This document shows positions 51,038 through 59,506 of a stretch of 64,000 bases of DNA, piece by piece; positions within the stretch are counted from its first letter, which is position 1, and each line of letters opens with the position of its first letter. The position numbers and the translations under genes are program-made. Source of the stretch: Parvibaculum sp040882025. GTDB taxonomy: Bacteria; Pseudomonadota; Alphaproteobacteria; Parvibaculales; Parvibaculaceae. The notes under the pieces are model-generated. The model was not told where the DNA came from, ran no database searches, and was given only the letters and a program-made list of their open reading frames with translations. The stretch covers positions 18,462-82,461 of the forward strand of contig NZ_JBBECC010000152.1 of the NCBI RefSeq assembly GCF_040882025.1. Direction: 5' to 3'.

Positions 51038-52969
51038 ATGTATTCGGCCATCGTCTTCCTGCCGCTTTTAGGCTTTCTGATTGCCGGTATTTTCGGCCCG
51101 TGGCTCGGCCCGCGCGGCGCGCAGATCGTAACGTCGGGTTTGCTGGTCGTTTCGGCGCTTCTTTCGGTTGTCGCCCTGGTCTCGGTTGGCCTCGGCGGTG
51201 AGACTTCCCGCATTCAGGTTCTGACTTTCATCAATTCCGGCGGCTTCGAAGCCGACTGGCGGTTGCGTATCGATACGTTGACCGCGGTGATGCTCGTCGT
51301 CGTCAATGTCGTATCGGCGCTCGTGCATATCTATTCGGTCGGCTATATGAGCCATGATCCGCATCAGCCGCGTTTCTTCGCTTATCTGTCGCTCTTTACT
51401 TTCGCCATGTTGATGCTGGTCACGGCCGACAATTTCGTGCAGCTCTTCTTCGGCTGGGAAGGCGTAGGTCTCGCGTCCTACTTGTTGATCGGCTTCTGGT
51501 ATCAGCGCCCCAGTGCCAATGCGGCGGCCATCAAGGCCTTTGTCGTCAACCGCATTGGCGATTTCGGTCTGATCCTGGGTATCGCAACTCTGTTCCTGAC
51601 GATCGGCTCGGTCGATTTCGATACGGTCTTCAAGGCCATCCCGGAAATCGCCGACGAGACTTTCTATTTCCTGGGCTACGACGTACCGGTCGTCACCACC
51701 GCCTGTCTGCTGCTCTTCATGGGCGCCATGGGCAAGTCGGCGCAGTTCTTCCTGCACACATGGCTGCCGGACGCGATGGAAGGCCCGACGCCCGTCTCGG
51801 CGCTGATCCACGCGGCGACCATGGTCACAGCTGGCGTCTTCCTGCTGGCGCGGATGTCGCCCGTCTTCGAGTTTTCGCCCTATGCGCTCACCGTTGTGAC
51901 GGTCATCGGTGCGACGACGGCTTTCTTCGCCGCCACGGTCGGCCTTGTCCAGAACGATATCAAGCGCGTCATCGCCTATTCGACATGTTCGCAGCTCGGT
52001 TACATGTTTGTCGCCATCGGCGTTGGCGCCTACGAAGTGGCGATTTTCCACCTCTTCACGCATGCCTTTTTCAAGGCGCTGTTGTTCCTCGGCTCCGGTT
52101 CCGTCATCCACGCGATGAGTGACGAGCAGGACATGCGCAAGATGGGCGGCCTTTACAAGATGATCCCGATCACCTGGTTAATGATGGTCATTGGCACGCT
52201 GGCGCTGACGGGTTTCCCCTTTACGGCCGGCTACTATTCAAAAGACGCAGTCATCGAGGCAGCTTTTGCTGGTCACAACCCGGCGCACATGTATGCCTTC
52301 GCGCTTACCGTGGTGGCGGCACTGCTGACGTCATTCTATTCGTGGCGCCTGATTTTCATGACGTTCCATGGCGAGTCCCGCGCATCCAACGAGACGCTTT
52401 CCCACGTGCATGAGTCGCCACTGGTCATGCTGATACCCTTGTTCATCCTGGCGGTCGGTGCGCTGGGGGCCGGTTTCCTCTTTGCGCCGCTTTTCATCGG
52501 CCATGCCTACGAAGCATTCTGGCTCGAGTCGATCTATCGCGGCGCCGAGAACCACATCATGCACGCCATGCATGAAGTGCCCGACTGGGTACCCTTCGTG
52601 CCGACGCTGATGATGATTGTCGGCTTCGCCACTGCATGGCTTTTCTATATCGCCCGGCCTGACATTCCGAAGCAGCTCGCCCGCACGCAGGAGCCGCTCT
52701 ACAACTTCCTGCTCAACAAGTGGTATTTCGACGAAATCTACGACTTCCTCTTCGTCCGTCCGGCTTTCTGGCTTGGCCGCCTTTTCTGGAAGCAGGGTGA
52801 TGGCCACATCATCGATGGCTGGGGTCCGGACGGCATCTCGGCCCGCGTCCTCGACATCACACGCGGCGTCGTTCGCTTGCAGAGCGGCTATCTCTACCAC
52901 TATGCCTTCGTCATGCTGCTCGGCGTTGCCGGCCTGGTGACCTGGTTCATGCTCGGAGGAGCACTCTGA
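51038..52969 (+). CDS. nuoL: NADH-quinone oxidoreductase subunit L
   Basis: This 643-residue antiporter-like subunit pumps protons and carries the long lateral helix near its C-terminus. Motifs are FFGWEGVGLASYLLIGFWY, GKSAQFFLHTWLPDAMEGPT, PVSALIHAATMVTAGVFL and KRVIAYSTCSQLGYMFVAIG. The stop overlaps the nuoM start (TGATG). Confidence 0.97.
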   Translation: MYSAIVFLPLLGFLIAGIFGPWLGPRGAQIVTSGLLVVSALLSVVALVSVGLGGETSRIQVLTFINSGGFEADWRLRIDTLTAVMLVVVNVVSALVHIYSVGYMSHDPHQPRFFAYLSLFTFAMLMLVTADNFVQLFFGWEGVGLASYLLIGFWYQRPSANAAAIKAFVVNRIGDFGLILGIATLFLTIGSVDFDTVFKAIPEIADETFYFLGYDVPVVTTACLLLFMGAMGKSAQFFLHTWLPDAMEGPTPVSALIHAATMVTAGVFLLARMSPVFEFSPYALTVVTVIGATTAFFAATVGLVQNDIKRVIAYSTCSQLGYMFVAIGVGAYEVAIFHLFTHAFFKALLFLGSGSVIHAMSDEQDMRKMGGLYKMIPITWLMMVIGTLALTGFPFTAGYYSKDAVIEAAFAGHNPAHMYAFALTVVAALLTSFYSWRLIFMTFHGESRASNETLSHVHESPLVMLIPLFILAVGALGAGFLFAPLFIGHAYEAFWLESIYRGAENHIMHAMHEVPDWVPFVPTLMMIVGFATAWLFYIARPDIPKQLARTQEPLYNFLLNKWYFDEIYDFLFVRPAFWLGRLFWKQGDGHIIDGWGPDGISARVLDITRGVVRLQSGYLYHYAFVMLLGVAGLVTWFMLGGAL

Positions 52970-54513
52970 TGGCCGACGGCTATATTCTTTCGCTGGTCAC
53001 GTTCCTCCCGCTTGTTGGCGCACTGATCATTCTGACGGTGCGCGGCGAGGAAGCTGCGGTTGCCCGCAATGCGCGCTATGTGGCGCTCTGGACCACCGCC
53101 GTTACCTTCGTTCTCTCGCTTTATATCTGGACACAGTTCGATCCGACGACGGCCGATTTCCAGTTTGTGCAGCAATCCGAATGGCTCGGCGGCGCGATCG
53201 ACTACCACATGGGCGTCGACGGCATCTCGGTGTTGTTCGTCGTCCTGACGGCCTTCCTGATGCCGGCCTGTATTCTGGCGAGCTGGACCTCGATCGACAC
53301 GCGCGTCAAGGAATACATGATCGCCTTTCTCGTGCTCGAAACGCTGATGATCGGCGTTTTCTGCGCGCTCGATCTGGTGCTCTTCTATCTTTTCTTCGAG
53401 GGCGGCCTGATACCGATGTTTCTGATCATCGGTGTCTGGGGCGGCAAGCGACGCATCTATGCGACCTTCAAGTTCTTTCTCTACACATTGGCGGGTTCGG
53501 TCCTGATGCTGCTCGCCATCATGGCGATGTACTGGCACGCCGGCACCACCAGCATTCCCGCGCTGCTGGCGCACGACTTTCCGGCCGACATGCAATTCTG
53601 GCTCTGGCTGGCTTTCTTCGCGTCTTTCGCGGTCAAGATGCCGATGTGGCCGGTGCACACATGGTTGCCCGACGCGCATGTTGAAGCGCCGACGGCTGGT
53701 TCGGTTATTTTGGCCGGCATCCTTCTGAAAATGGGCGGCTATGGCTTCCTGCGTTTCTCGCTGCCGATGTTCCCGGTGGCCTCTGCCGACCTCGCCTGGC
53801 TGGTTTTTGGCCTCAGTCTCATCGCCATCGTCTACACCTCGCTGGTCGCGTTGGTGCAGGAGGACATGAAGAAACTGATCGCTTATTCCTCGGTCGCCCA
53901 TATGGGCTTCGTGACCATGGGCATCTTCGCCGCCAACCAGCAGGGCGTGCAGGGCGGCATCTTCCAGATGCTCAGCCACGGTTGGGTATCGGGGGCGCTC
54001 TTTCTTTGTGTCGGCGTTATCTACGACCGCATGCACACGCGTGAGATTTCGGCCTATGACGGCCTCGTCAACCGCATGCCGATCTACGCGCTCGCCTTCA
54101 TGGTCTTCACCATGGCCAATGTCGGTCTCCCGGGAACCAGCGGGTTTGTGGGCGAGTTCCTGACCATTATTGGCGCCTTCAAGGTCAACACCTGGGTCGG
54201 CGCCATCGCCGCCACCGGCGTCATTCTGGCGGCCGGTTATGCGCTCTATCTCTATCGCCGCATCATCTTCGGCGTGCTGGAAAAGGACACGCTCAAGACA
54301 ATTTCGGATCTGAACCGCCGTGAAGTCGCGACCCTGGCGCCGCTCTTTGCCGTCACGCTTTTCTTCGGCATCTATCCGGCGCCTATCATGAATGTCACGG
54401 CGGCGTCGGTCGAAAATCTGGTGATGAACTACAATGCCGCCGTTGAGGCACATCGGCTGGCCGAAGGGGCAGGGGCGATCTCGCACATCGCCGGCCTCTT
54501 CACGGGCCGATAG
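52969..54513 (+). CDS. nuoM: NADH-quinone oxidoreductase subunit M
   Basis: This 514-residue antiporter-like proton-pumping subunit shows MGVDGISVLFVVLTAFLMP, FEGGLIPMFLIIGVWGGKRR, KMPMWPVHTWLPDAHVEAPT and KKLIAYSSVAHMGFVTMGIF. About 14 helices are expected. It overlaps nuoL by one base. Confidence 0.97.
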   Translation: MADGYILSLVTFLPLVGALIILTVRGEEAAVARNARYVALWTTAVTFVLSLYIWTQFDPTTADFQFVQQSEWLGGAIDYHMGVDGISVLFVVLTAFLMPACILASWTSIDTRVKEYMIAFLVLETLMIGVFCALDLVLFYLFFEGGLIPMFLIIGVWGGKRRIYATFKFFLYTLAGSVLMLLAIMAMYWHAGTTSIPALLAHDFPADMQFWLWLAFFASFAVKMPMWPVHTWLPDAHVEAPTAGSVILAGILLKMGGYGFLRFSLPMFPVASADLAWLVFGLSLIAIVYTSLVALVQEDMKKLIAYSSVAHMGFVTMGIFAANQQGVQGGIFQMLSHGWVSGALFLCVGVIYDRMHTREISAYDGLVNRMPIYALAFMVFTMANVGLPGTSGFVGEFLTIIGAFKVNTWVGAIAATGVILAAGYALYLYRRIIFGVLEKDTLKTISDLNRREVATLAPLFAVTLFFGIYPAPIMNVTAASVENLVMNYNAAVEAHRLAEGAGAISHIAGLFTGR

Positions 54514-54525
54514 GGAGAACGGCAA

Positions 54526-55977
54526 ATGGAAACCGCAATGACCGCTGTCCCGCCGCTTCTGCCGGCATTTCCGGAAATTCTCATGGCTATCGGCGCCATG
54601 GTGCTGCTGATGTATGGCGCGTTCCGCAAGGACTGTACGGCACGGGAGGCAAGCTACGGCGCGCTCGGCCTCTTCCTGCTTGTCGCCGCATTGCTGGTCG
54701 TCGAGCCGGGTATCTCCATCCACACCTTCGGGGGCATGTTTATTGTCGATGGGTTCACGCGATTCATGAAGCTGTTGATCCTGCTGGCTGCCGCCGCCGC
54801 CATGGTGATGTCGCTCTCCTATATCCGCCACGAAGGCATGGACCGCTTCGAGTTTCCGGTATTGATCGTGCTGGCCACGCTCGGCATGTTCATGATGGTC
54901 TCGGCCAACAGCCTGATCGCGCTTTACGTCGGTCTTGAACTGCAAAGTCTGGCGCTTTATGTCGTGGCGGCCTTCAATCGCGACAGCGGCCGTGCTTCCG
55001 AGGCAGGCCTCAAATATTTCGTCCTCGGCGCGCTTGCTTCCGGCATGCTGCTCTACGGCGCCTCGCTGGTCTATGGCTTCACCGGCAGCGTCGAATTCGG
55101 GGCGATTGCCACCGTGCTGGCGGCCGAGGGCACGAATATCGGCGTCATCTTCGGCATTGTCTTCGTGCTGGCGGGCCTTGCTTTCAAGATCTCCGCGGTC
55201 CCGTTCCACATGTGGACGCCCGACGTCTATGAGGGCGCGCCGACGCCCGTCACCGCTTTCTTTGCCGGTGCGCCAAAAGTCGCCGCCATGGCGTTGATCC
55301 TGCGCATTCTTTTTGGTGCCTTCCCCTCCATGATGGCCGAATGGCAGCAGATAGTCGTTTTCATCTCGATCGCTTCGATGGTCCTCGGCGCCTTCGCCGC
55401 CATCGGCCAGACCAACATCAAGCGCCTGATGGCTTACAGCTCGATTTCCCACATGGGCTTTGCGCTGGTCGGCCTTGCAGCCGGAACGCCGGAAGGCGTG
55501 CGCGGCGTTCTCATTTATCTGGTCATCTATGTGGTCATGAATGCCGGCGTCTTCTGCTGCATTCTCTTCATGCGCCGCGAGGAGGGCTACGTCGAAACAA
55601 TCGGCGATCTGGCCGGTCTCTCGCGCAATCAGCCCATGGTAGCCTTCCTGCTTGCCATGTTGATGTTCTCGCTGGCCGGCATCCCTCCGCTCGCGGGCTT
55701 TTTTGGGAAGTTCTATGTTTTCATGGCAGCGGTGCAAACCGAACTCTACGCCCTTGCCGTCATCGGCGTGCTGTCGAGCGTCGTCGGCGCCTACTACTAT
55801 CTGCGCATCGTCAAGATCATGTATTTCGACGAGCCGGCCGAAGCCTTTGTGCGGCCGATGCCTGCCGAGCTGACGGCTATTCTCGGCATTTCGAGCGTTT
55901 TCACGCTCTTCTTCTTCGTCTATCCGGCGCCGTTGATCGTCGCATCGCAAGTTGCGGTCGGCGCGCTGCTCCCTTGA
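54526..55977 (+). CDS. nuoN: NADH-quinone oxidoreductase subunit N
   Basis: This 483-residue antiporter-like subunit is the last nuo gene. It shows ALYVGLELQSLALYVVAAFN, AVPFHMWTPDVYEGAPTPVT and NIKRLMAYSSISHMGFALVG. GGGAGA precedes ATG 54526; ATG 54538 is possible. birA begins 6 nt after its stop, so the operon continues. Confidence 0.97.
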   Translation: METAMTAVPPLLPAFPEILMAIGAMVLLMYGAFRKDCTAREASYGALGLFLLVAALLVVEPGISIHTFGGMFIVDGFTRFMKLLILLAAAAAMVMSLSYIRHEGMDRFEFPVLIVLATLGMFMMVSANSLIALYVGLELQSLALYVVAAFNRDSGRASEAGLKYFVLGALASGMLLYGASLVYGFTGSVEFGAIATVLAAEGTNIGVIFGIVFVLAGLAFKISAVPFHMWTPDVYEGAPTPVTAFFAGAPKVAAMALILRILFGAFPSMMAEWQQIVVFISIASMVLGAFAAIGQTNIKRLMAYSSISHMGFALVGLAAGTPEGVRGVLIYLVIYVVMNAGVFCCILFMRREEGYVETIGDLAGLSRNQPMVAFLLAMLMFSLAGIPPLAGFFGKFYVFMAAVQTELYALAVIGVLSSVVGAYYYLRIVKIMYFDEPAEAFVRPMPAELTAILGISSVFTLFFFVYPAPLIVASQVAVGALLP

Positions 55978-55983
55978 GCGCAG

Positions 55984-56751
55984 ATGGTTGACCTTCCCCC
56001 AGGTGTCGCGCTTCGCCGCTTCGTCGAGATCGACAGCACCAACGAAGAGGCGCGCCGCCTCGGTGATGCGGGTACGGAAGGTCCACTCTGGATCGTGGCC
56101 GAGCGACAGACGGCGGGCCGCGGTCGGCGCGGCCGAAGCTGGGTCTCGCCGCCGGGCAACTTCATGGGCACACTCTATCTGCGCCCGCGCTGCGGTCCCC
56201 GACAGGCCGGCGAGCTGTCCTTTGTTGCCGCCGTTGCCGTTTTTGACGCGGTCGAGGCGTTTCTGCCCCCGCCGGCGCGTGGTGGACTTCGCCTGAAATG
56301 GCCGAATGACCTCCTGCATGACGGACGCAAGCTTGCAGGCATTCTGCTTGAGTCTTCCGGCGTTGCCGGCGCCGAGGTTGCTTGGCTCGCCATAGGTATC
56401 GGTGTCAATCTCGCCGGACATCCCGAAGGCGTCGAATTCCCGGCAACCTCGCTTCCCGTCATCGGCGCGCCGCCGGTCGCGCCCGACGAGGCGCTGGCGG
56501 CGCTGGCGGCCTCCTTCGAGCGCTGGCTCGGCGTCTGGCGCGGCGTGCAGGGCTTTGCCGCCATTCGCGAAGCCTGGCTCACACGTGCCGCCGGTCTCGG
56601 CGAGCGCCTCACCGTCCGCCTGTCACAGGAGACTTTCGACGGCACCTTCGAGGGGCTCGCGCCCGATGGCGCGTTGCAGCTTCGCCTCGCCGACGGCACG
56701 CTCCGCCTTGTCTCTGCGGGCGATGTGTTCTTTCCGGCTTCGACGCACTAG
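55984..56751 (+). CDS. birA: biotin-[acetyl-CoA-carboxylase] ligase
   Basis: BirA attaches biotin to the carrier domain of acetyl-CoA carboxylase. The 255-residue protein has FVEIDSTNEEARRL, the biotinyl-AMP loop QTAGRGRRGRSWVSPPGNF, LRLKWPNDLLHDGRKLAGIL and a C-terminal SH3-like domain. There is no N-terminal DNA-binding domain, so it is a class I enzyme without repressor function. It sits between nuoN and the RNase J gene. Confidence 0.94.
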   Translation: MVDLPPGVALRRFVEIDSTNEEARRLGDAGTEGPLWIVAERQTAGRGRRGRSWVSPPGNFMGTLYLRPRCGPRQAGELSFVAAVAVFDAVEAFLPPPARGGLRLKWPNDLLHDGRKLAGILLESSGVAGAEVAWLAIGIGVNLAGHPEGVEFPATSLPVIGAPPVAPDEALAALAASFERWLGVWRGVQGFAAIREAWLTRAAGLGERLTVRLSQETFDGTFEGLAPDGALQLRLADGTLRLVSAGDVFFPASTH

Positions 56752-56760
56752 TTTAGGGCC

Positions 56761-58449
56761 ATGATCAAATCCCCCGCATCGCCGCATCCCGACGACGAAC
56801 TCATATTCCTGCCGCTTGGCGGGTCCGGCGAGATCGGCATGAACCTCAATCTCTATGGCTACGGGCCGGAGAATGACCGGTGCTGGATCATGGTCGATCT
56901 CGGCGTCACTTTCGGCGACGATCGCACCCCCGGCGTCGATCTGATCATGCCCGATCCGGCCTTTATTGAAGAACGTCGCGACGATCTGCTCGGAATCGTG
57001 CTGACGCATGCCCATGAGGACCACATCGGCGCTGTTGCCCATCTCTGGCCGCGCTTGCGCTGCCCGATCTATGCAACGCCCTTCACGGCGACCATGGTGC
57101 GCGGCAAGCTGATCGAGGCGGGGCTCGAAAGCGAAGTGCCGATGCACATCATTCCGCTCGGCCATCGCTTCGAGCTTGGCCCTTTCGATATCGAACTGGT
57201 GACGCTGACCCATTCGATCCTCGAGCCGAACGCGCTGGCGATACGCACGCCGCTCGGCCTCGTGATGCATACCGGCGACTGGAAGATAGACCCCGACCCC
57301 GTACTTGGCGGCGACATCGACATCGCGCGCCTGACCGAGATCGGCGACGAAGGCGTGCGCGCCATTGTCTGCGACTCGACCAATGTCTTCACGCCCGGCG
57401 TCTCGGGATCGGAAGCCGATGTCGCCTCGAGCCTGATCGAACTGATCCGGCCGCTGGAGGGCAGGGTCGCCGTCACCACATTTGCCTCCAATGCGGCGCG
57501 GCTCGAAAGCATCGCACGTGCGGCTGAGGCCTGCGACCGTCACGCCGTGCTGGTCGGCCGCGCCATGTATCGCGTCGTCGCCGCCGCGCGCGATGCGGGC
57601 TATCTGAACGACCTGCCGCCCTTCCTCACCGAACACGATGCGGGCTATCTGCCGCGTGAGAAGGTGCTTTTCATCTGTACCGGCAGCCAGGGCGAGCCGC
57701 GCGCGGCGCTTGCCCGCATCGCCGAGGACAGCCATCCCAACATCGTGCTCGAAAAGGGCGATTGCGTGATCTTTTCCTCGCGCGTCATTCCCGGCAACGA
57801 AACCTCGATCTTCGATCTGCAGAACGCGCTGGCGCTGCGCGGCGTTCGCGTCATCACCGAGAAGGACCATTTCGTCCATGTCTCGGGCCATCCCTGCCGC
57901 GACGAACTGGCCCGCATGTATCAATGGATCCGGCCTGAGATTTCGGTTCCGGTGCATGGCGAGGCGCGGCATCTCGCCGAACATGCGGCGCTCGCCCGCG
58001 AACTTCAGGTGCCCCAGCAGGTCGTCATCCGCAACGGCCTGATGGTTCGCCTGGCGCCGGGCCCGGCCGAGATCGTCGACGAAGCACCTTCGGGCCGTAT
58101 CTATCTCGACGGCGAGGTGCTGACCGCCTCCGACGAAGGCGCGGTGCAGGAGCGCCGCCGCCTGGCCTTTGCGGGCTCGGTCTTTGTCAGCATCGTGCTC
58201 GACGGCAAGGGCCAGGTCCGCGGCGAACCGCAGGTCCGCCTGATGGGCCTCCCGGAAGAGGACGGCGACGGCGTCGGCTTCGACGACCGCGCGCTCGATG
58301 CGCTCGACGAGGCGCTCGACCGTCTGCCGCCCAAGCGGCGCGGCGACGACGACACGGTGGCCGAGTTCCTGCGCCGGGCCGTGCGCGGCGCCCTGCGGCG
58401 CGAATGGGGCAAGAAACCCCAGGTCGCGGTTGTCGTCACCCGCATCTGA
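56761..58449 (+). CDS. rnj: ribonuclease J
   Basis: This 562-residue metallo-beta-lactamase/beta-CASP ribonuclease has both 5' exonuclease and endonuclease activity in characterised relatives. It shows FLPLGGSGEIGMNLNLYGYG, the zinc motif LTHAHEDHIGAVAH, VMHTGDWKIDPDP, GSQGEPRAALARIAEDSHPN and HVSGHPCRDELARMYQWIRP, with a C-terminal domain completing the family length. It lies 9 nt after birA, a conserved alphaproteobacterial pairing behind nuo. Confidence 0.94.
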   Translation: MIKSPASPHPDDELIFLPLGGSGEIGMNLNLYGYGPENDRCWIMVDLGVTFGDDRTPGVDLIMPDPAFIEERRDDLLGIVLTHAHEDHIGAVAHLWPRLRCPIYATPFTATMVRGKLIEAGLESEVPMHIIPLGHRFELGPFDIELVTLTHSILEPNALAIRTPLGLVMHTGDWKIDPDPVLGGDIDIARLTEIGDEGVRAIVCDSTNVFTPGVSGSEADVASSLIELIRPLEGRVAVTTFASNAARLESIARAAEACDRHAVLVGRAMYRVVAAARDAGYLNDLPPFLTEHDAGYLPREKVLFICTGSQGEPRAALARIAEDSHPNIVLEKGDCVIFSSRVIPGNETSIFDLQNALALRGVRVITEKDHFVHVSGHPCRDELARMYQWIRPEISVPVHGEARHLAEHAALARELQVPQQVVIRNGLMVRLAPGPAEIVDEAPSGRIYLDGEVLTASDEGAVQERRRLAFAGSVFVSIVLDGKGQVRGEPQVRLMGLPEEDGDGVGFDDRALDALDEALDRLPPKRRGDDDTVAEFLRRAVRGALRREWGKKPQVAVVVTRI

Positions 58450-58529
58450 GCCGCCGCTGCCCGCCTTGCTCAGGCCCGAAAACCGGCCTAAACATGGATC
58501 ATTCGAATTCAACGGCTCAGGAAATCCGG

Positions 58530-58934
58530 ATGCTTGGACCTCTCAATCATGTTGCCATCGCCGTCCCCGACGTCAGGGCGGCGGGCGAGCTTTACCGCAA
58601 GAAGTTCAATGCGAAGGTCTCCGACGCGGTGGCCCAGCCGGACCACGGCGTGACGACCGTCTTCGTCGATCTCGGCAACACCAAGATCGAACTGCTGGAG
58701 CCGCTGGGCGAGAATTCGCCCATTGCCGGTTTCCTCGCGAAGAACCCGAAGGGCGGCATCCACCACATCTGCATCGAGGTCGACGACATCGATGCGGCCT
58801 GCGAGAAGATGAACGGCGAAGGCGTCACCATCACCGGCACGGGCAAGCCGCGCATCGGCGCCCATGGCAAGCCGGTCGTCTTCCTGCATCCGAAGGACCT
58901 GTACGGCACGCTGGTCGAGCTGGAGCAGGCTTGA
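58530..58934 (+). CDS. mce: methylmalonyl-CoA epimerase
   Basis: This 134-residue glyoxalase-fold enzyme interconverts the (R) and (S) forms of methylmalonyl-CoA in the propionyl-CoA pathway. It begins MLGPLNHVAIAVPDV (metal histidine) and has ELLEPLGENSPIAGFL, GGIHHICIEVDDIDAA and PKDLYGTLVELEQ with the metal glutamate. ATG 58530 with AGGAA upstream is preferred over ATG 58494. Confidence 0.94.
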   Translation: MLGPLNHVAIAVPDVRAAGELYRKKFNAKVSDAVAQPDHGVTTVFVDLGNTKIELLEPLGENSPIAGFLAKNPKGGIHHICIEVDDIDAACEKMNGEGVTITGTGKPRIGAHGKPVVFLHPKDLYGTLVELEQA

Positions 58935-58950
58935 ACCGCGAGGGCAGCGA

Positions 58951-59226
58951 ATGAACTGGACGGCCGGTCTGGCGATTTATCTGGTTGTCTGGTGGATCAC
59001 GCTCTTTGCGGTCCTGCCCTGGGGAATTCGCGCTCAGGCCGACGAGGGCGAAATCGCGGCCGGCACCGAACCAAGCGCCCCCGTCGCGCCGCGCCTGCTG
59101 CGCAAAATGGCCATCACCACGCTTGTCGCCGCCGCGCTCTGGCTCGTCATCGCCTGGCTGATCGTCTACCAGCCGGTCTCGTTCGACAGCATCCCCTTCA
59201 TGCCCGAGTTCAGCGACAGCTACTGA
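58951..59226 (+). CDS. DUF1467 family membrane protein
   Basis: This 91-residue protein has two membrane helices (about residues 5-25 and 55-75) flanking a polar loop with QADEGEIAAGTEPSAP. The ITLFAVLPWGIRAQADEG segment is the mark of DUF1467, found almost only in alphaproteobacteria and commonly between mce and proS. The function is unknown. Here proS is displaced about 4 kb downstream by a small RNA, a permease and two exported proteins. Confidence 0.9.
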   Translation: MNWTAGLAIYLVVWWITLFAVLPWGIRAQADEGEIAAGTEPSAPVAPRLLRKMAITTLVAAALWLVIAWLIVYQPVSFDSIPFMPEFSDSY

Positions 59227-59240
59227 GCAGTCCCTGGGTC

Positions 59241-59274
59241 AAAAAAAAGCAAGGTCCGCTTGCGCGGCCTTGCT
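59241..59274 (-). terminator. intrinsic terminator of the small RNA
   Basis: AGCAAGG-T-CCGC (59248-59259), loop TTGC and GCGG-CCTTGCT (59264-59274) form an 11-bp stem with one bulge. On the minus strand it is followed by T8. Confidence 0.85.
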
Positions 59275-59383
59275 GGTAGTGTTCCCTCTTGTCGCGCCTC
59301 TGCCGCCCGTTTCCGGCGGACAAAGTCGGCGTTTCCTCCCTAAACCTGGGCCGCGCTTGCCGCGCTTATTCCCCTTTTTGTGG
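59241..59383 (-). ncRNA. candidate small RNA gene of about 143 nt
   Basis: A minus-strand unit has its own near-consensus promoter (59389-59417) and a strong terminator (59241-59274). The predicted transcript begins about 59383 and can form a 5' CCCC/GGGG hairpin, a GTTT/AAAC hairpin around AGGGAGG, and a longer CGCC..CCGCC/GGCGG..GGCG stem. It also has GCGCGGCC able to pair with GGCCGCGC in the terminator. There is no convincing ORF with a ribosome site. It lacks the SRP RNA, RNase P and tmRNA motifs I know. The class is unrecognised. Confidence 0.6.
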
Positions 59384-59388
59384 AGGGG

Positions 59389-59417
59389 ACTATAGCCACC
59401 CTGCGGCGACGTGTCAC
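59389..59417 (-). promoter_or_regulatory. sigma-70 promoter of the small RNA
   Basis: On the minus strand GTGACA (59412-59417; five of six consensus) and TATAGT (59389-59394; five of six) are separated by exactly 17 nt. Confidence 0.7.
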
Positions 59418-59506
59418 GCGCGATCTGCCCCTGCCGGCAATTTTCGCAAATCCGAGTCACGCACTCGGGCAATTTCCGGTCGAAAAACCCGCCGCCGGCA
59501 TCCGCT

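Noticed and set aside
52900..56421. A 1173-codon open frame on the minus strand
   Set aside because: It is antisense to nuoM, nuoN and birA, whose translations match known families over their full length. High GC gives long shadow frames; the product is low-complexity His/Arg/Asp-rich.
59241..59383. Identity of the small RNA as SRP RNA, RNase P RNA or tmRNA
   Set aside because: The SRP GGAAGGAAGCAGCC motif, the RNase P P4 strands and a tmRNA tag ORF are all missing, and RNase P and tmRNA are much longer.
59239..59472. A 77-codon minus-strand ORF overlapping the small RNA
   Set aside because: It begins upstream of the predicted transcription start, has no ribosome site near its ATG, and ends inside the terminator. 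The RNA interpretation explains the promoter and terminator better.
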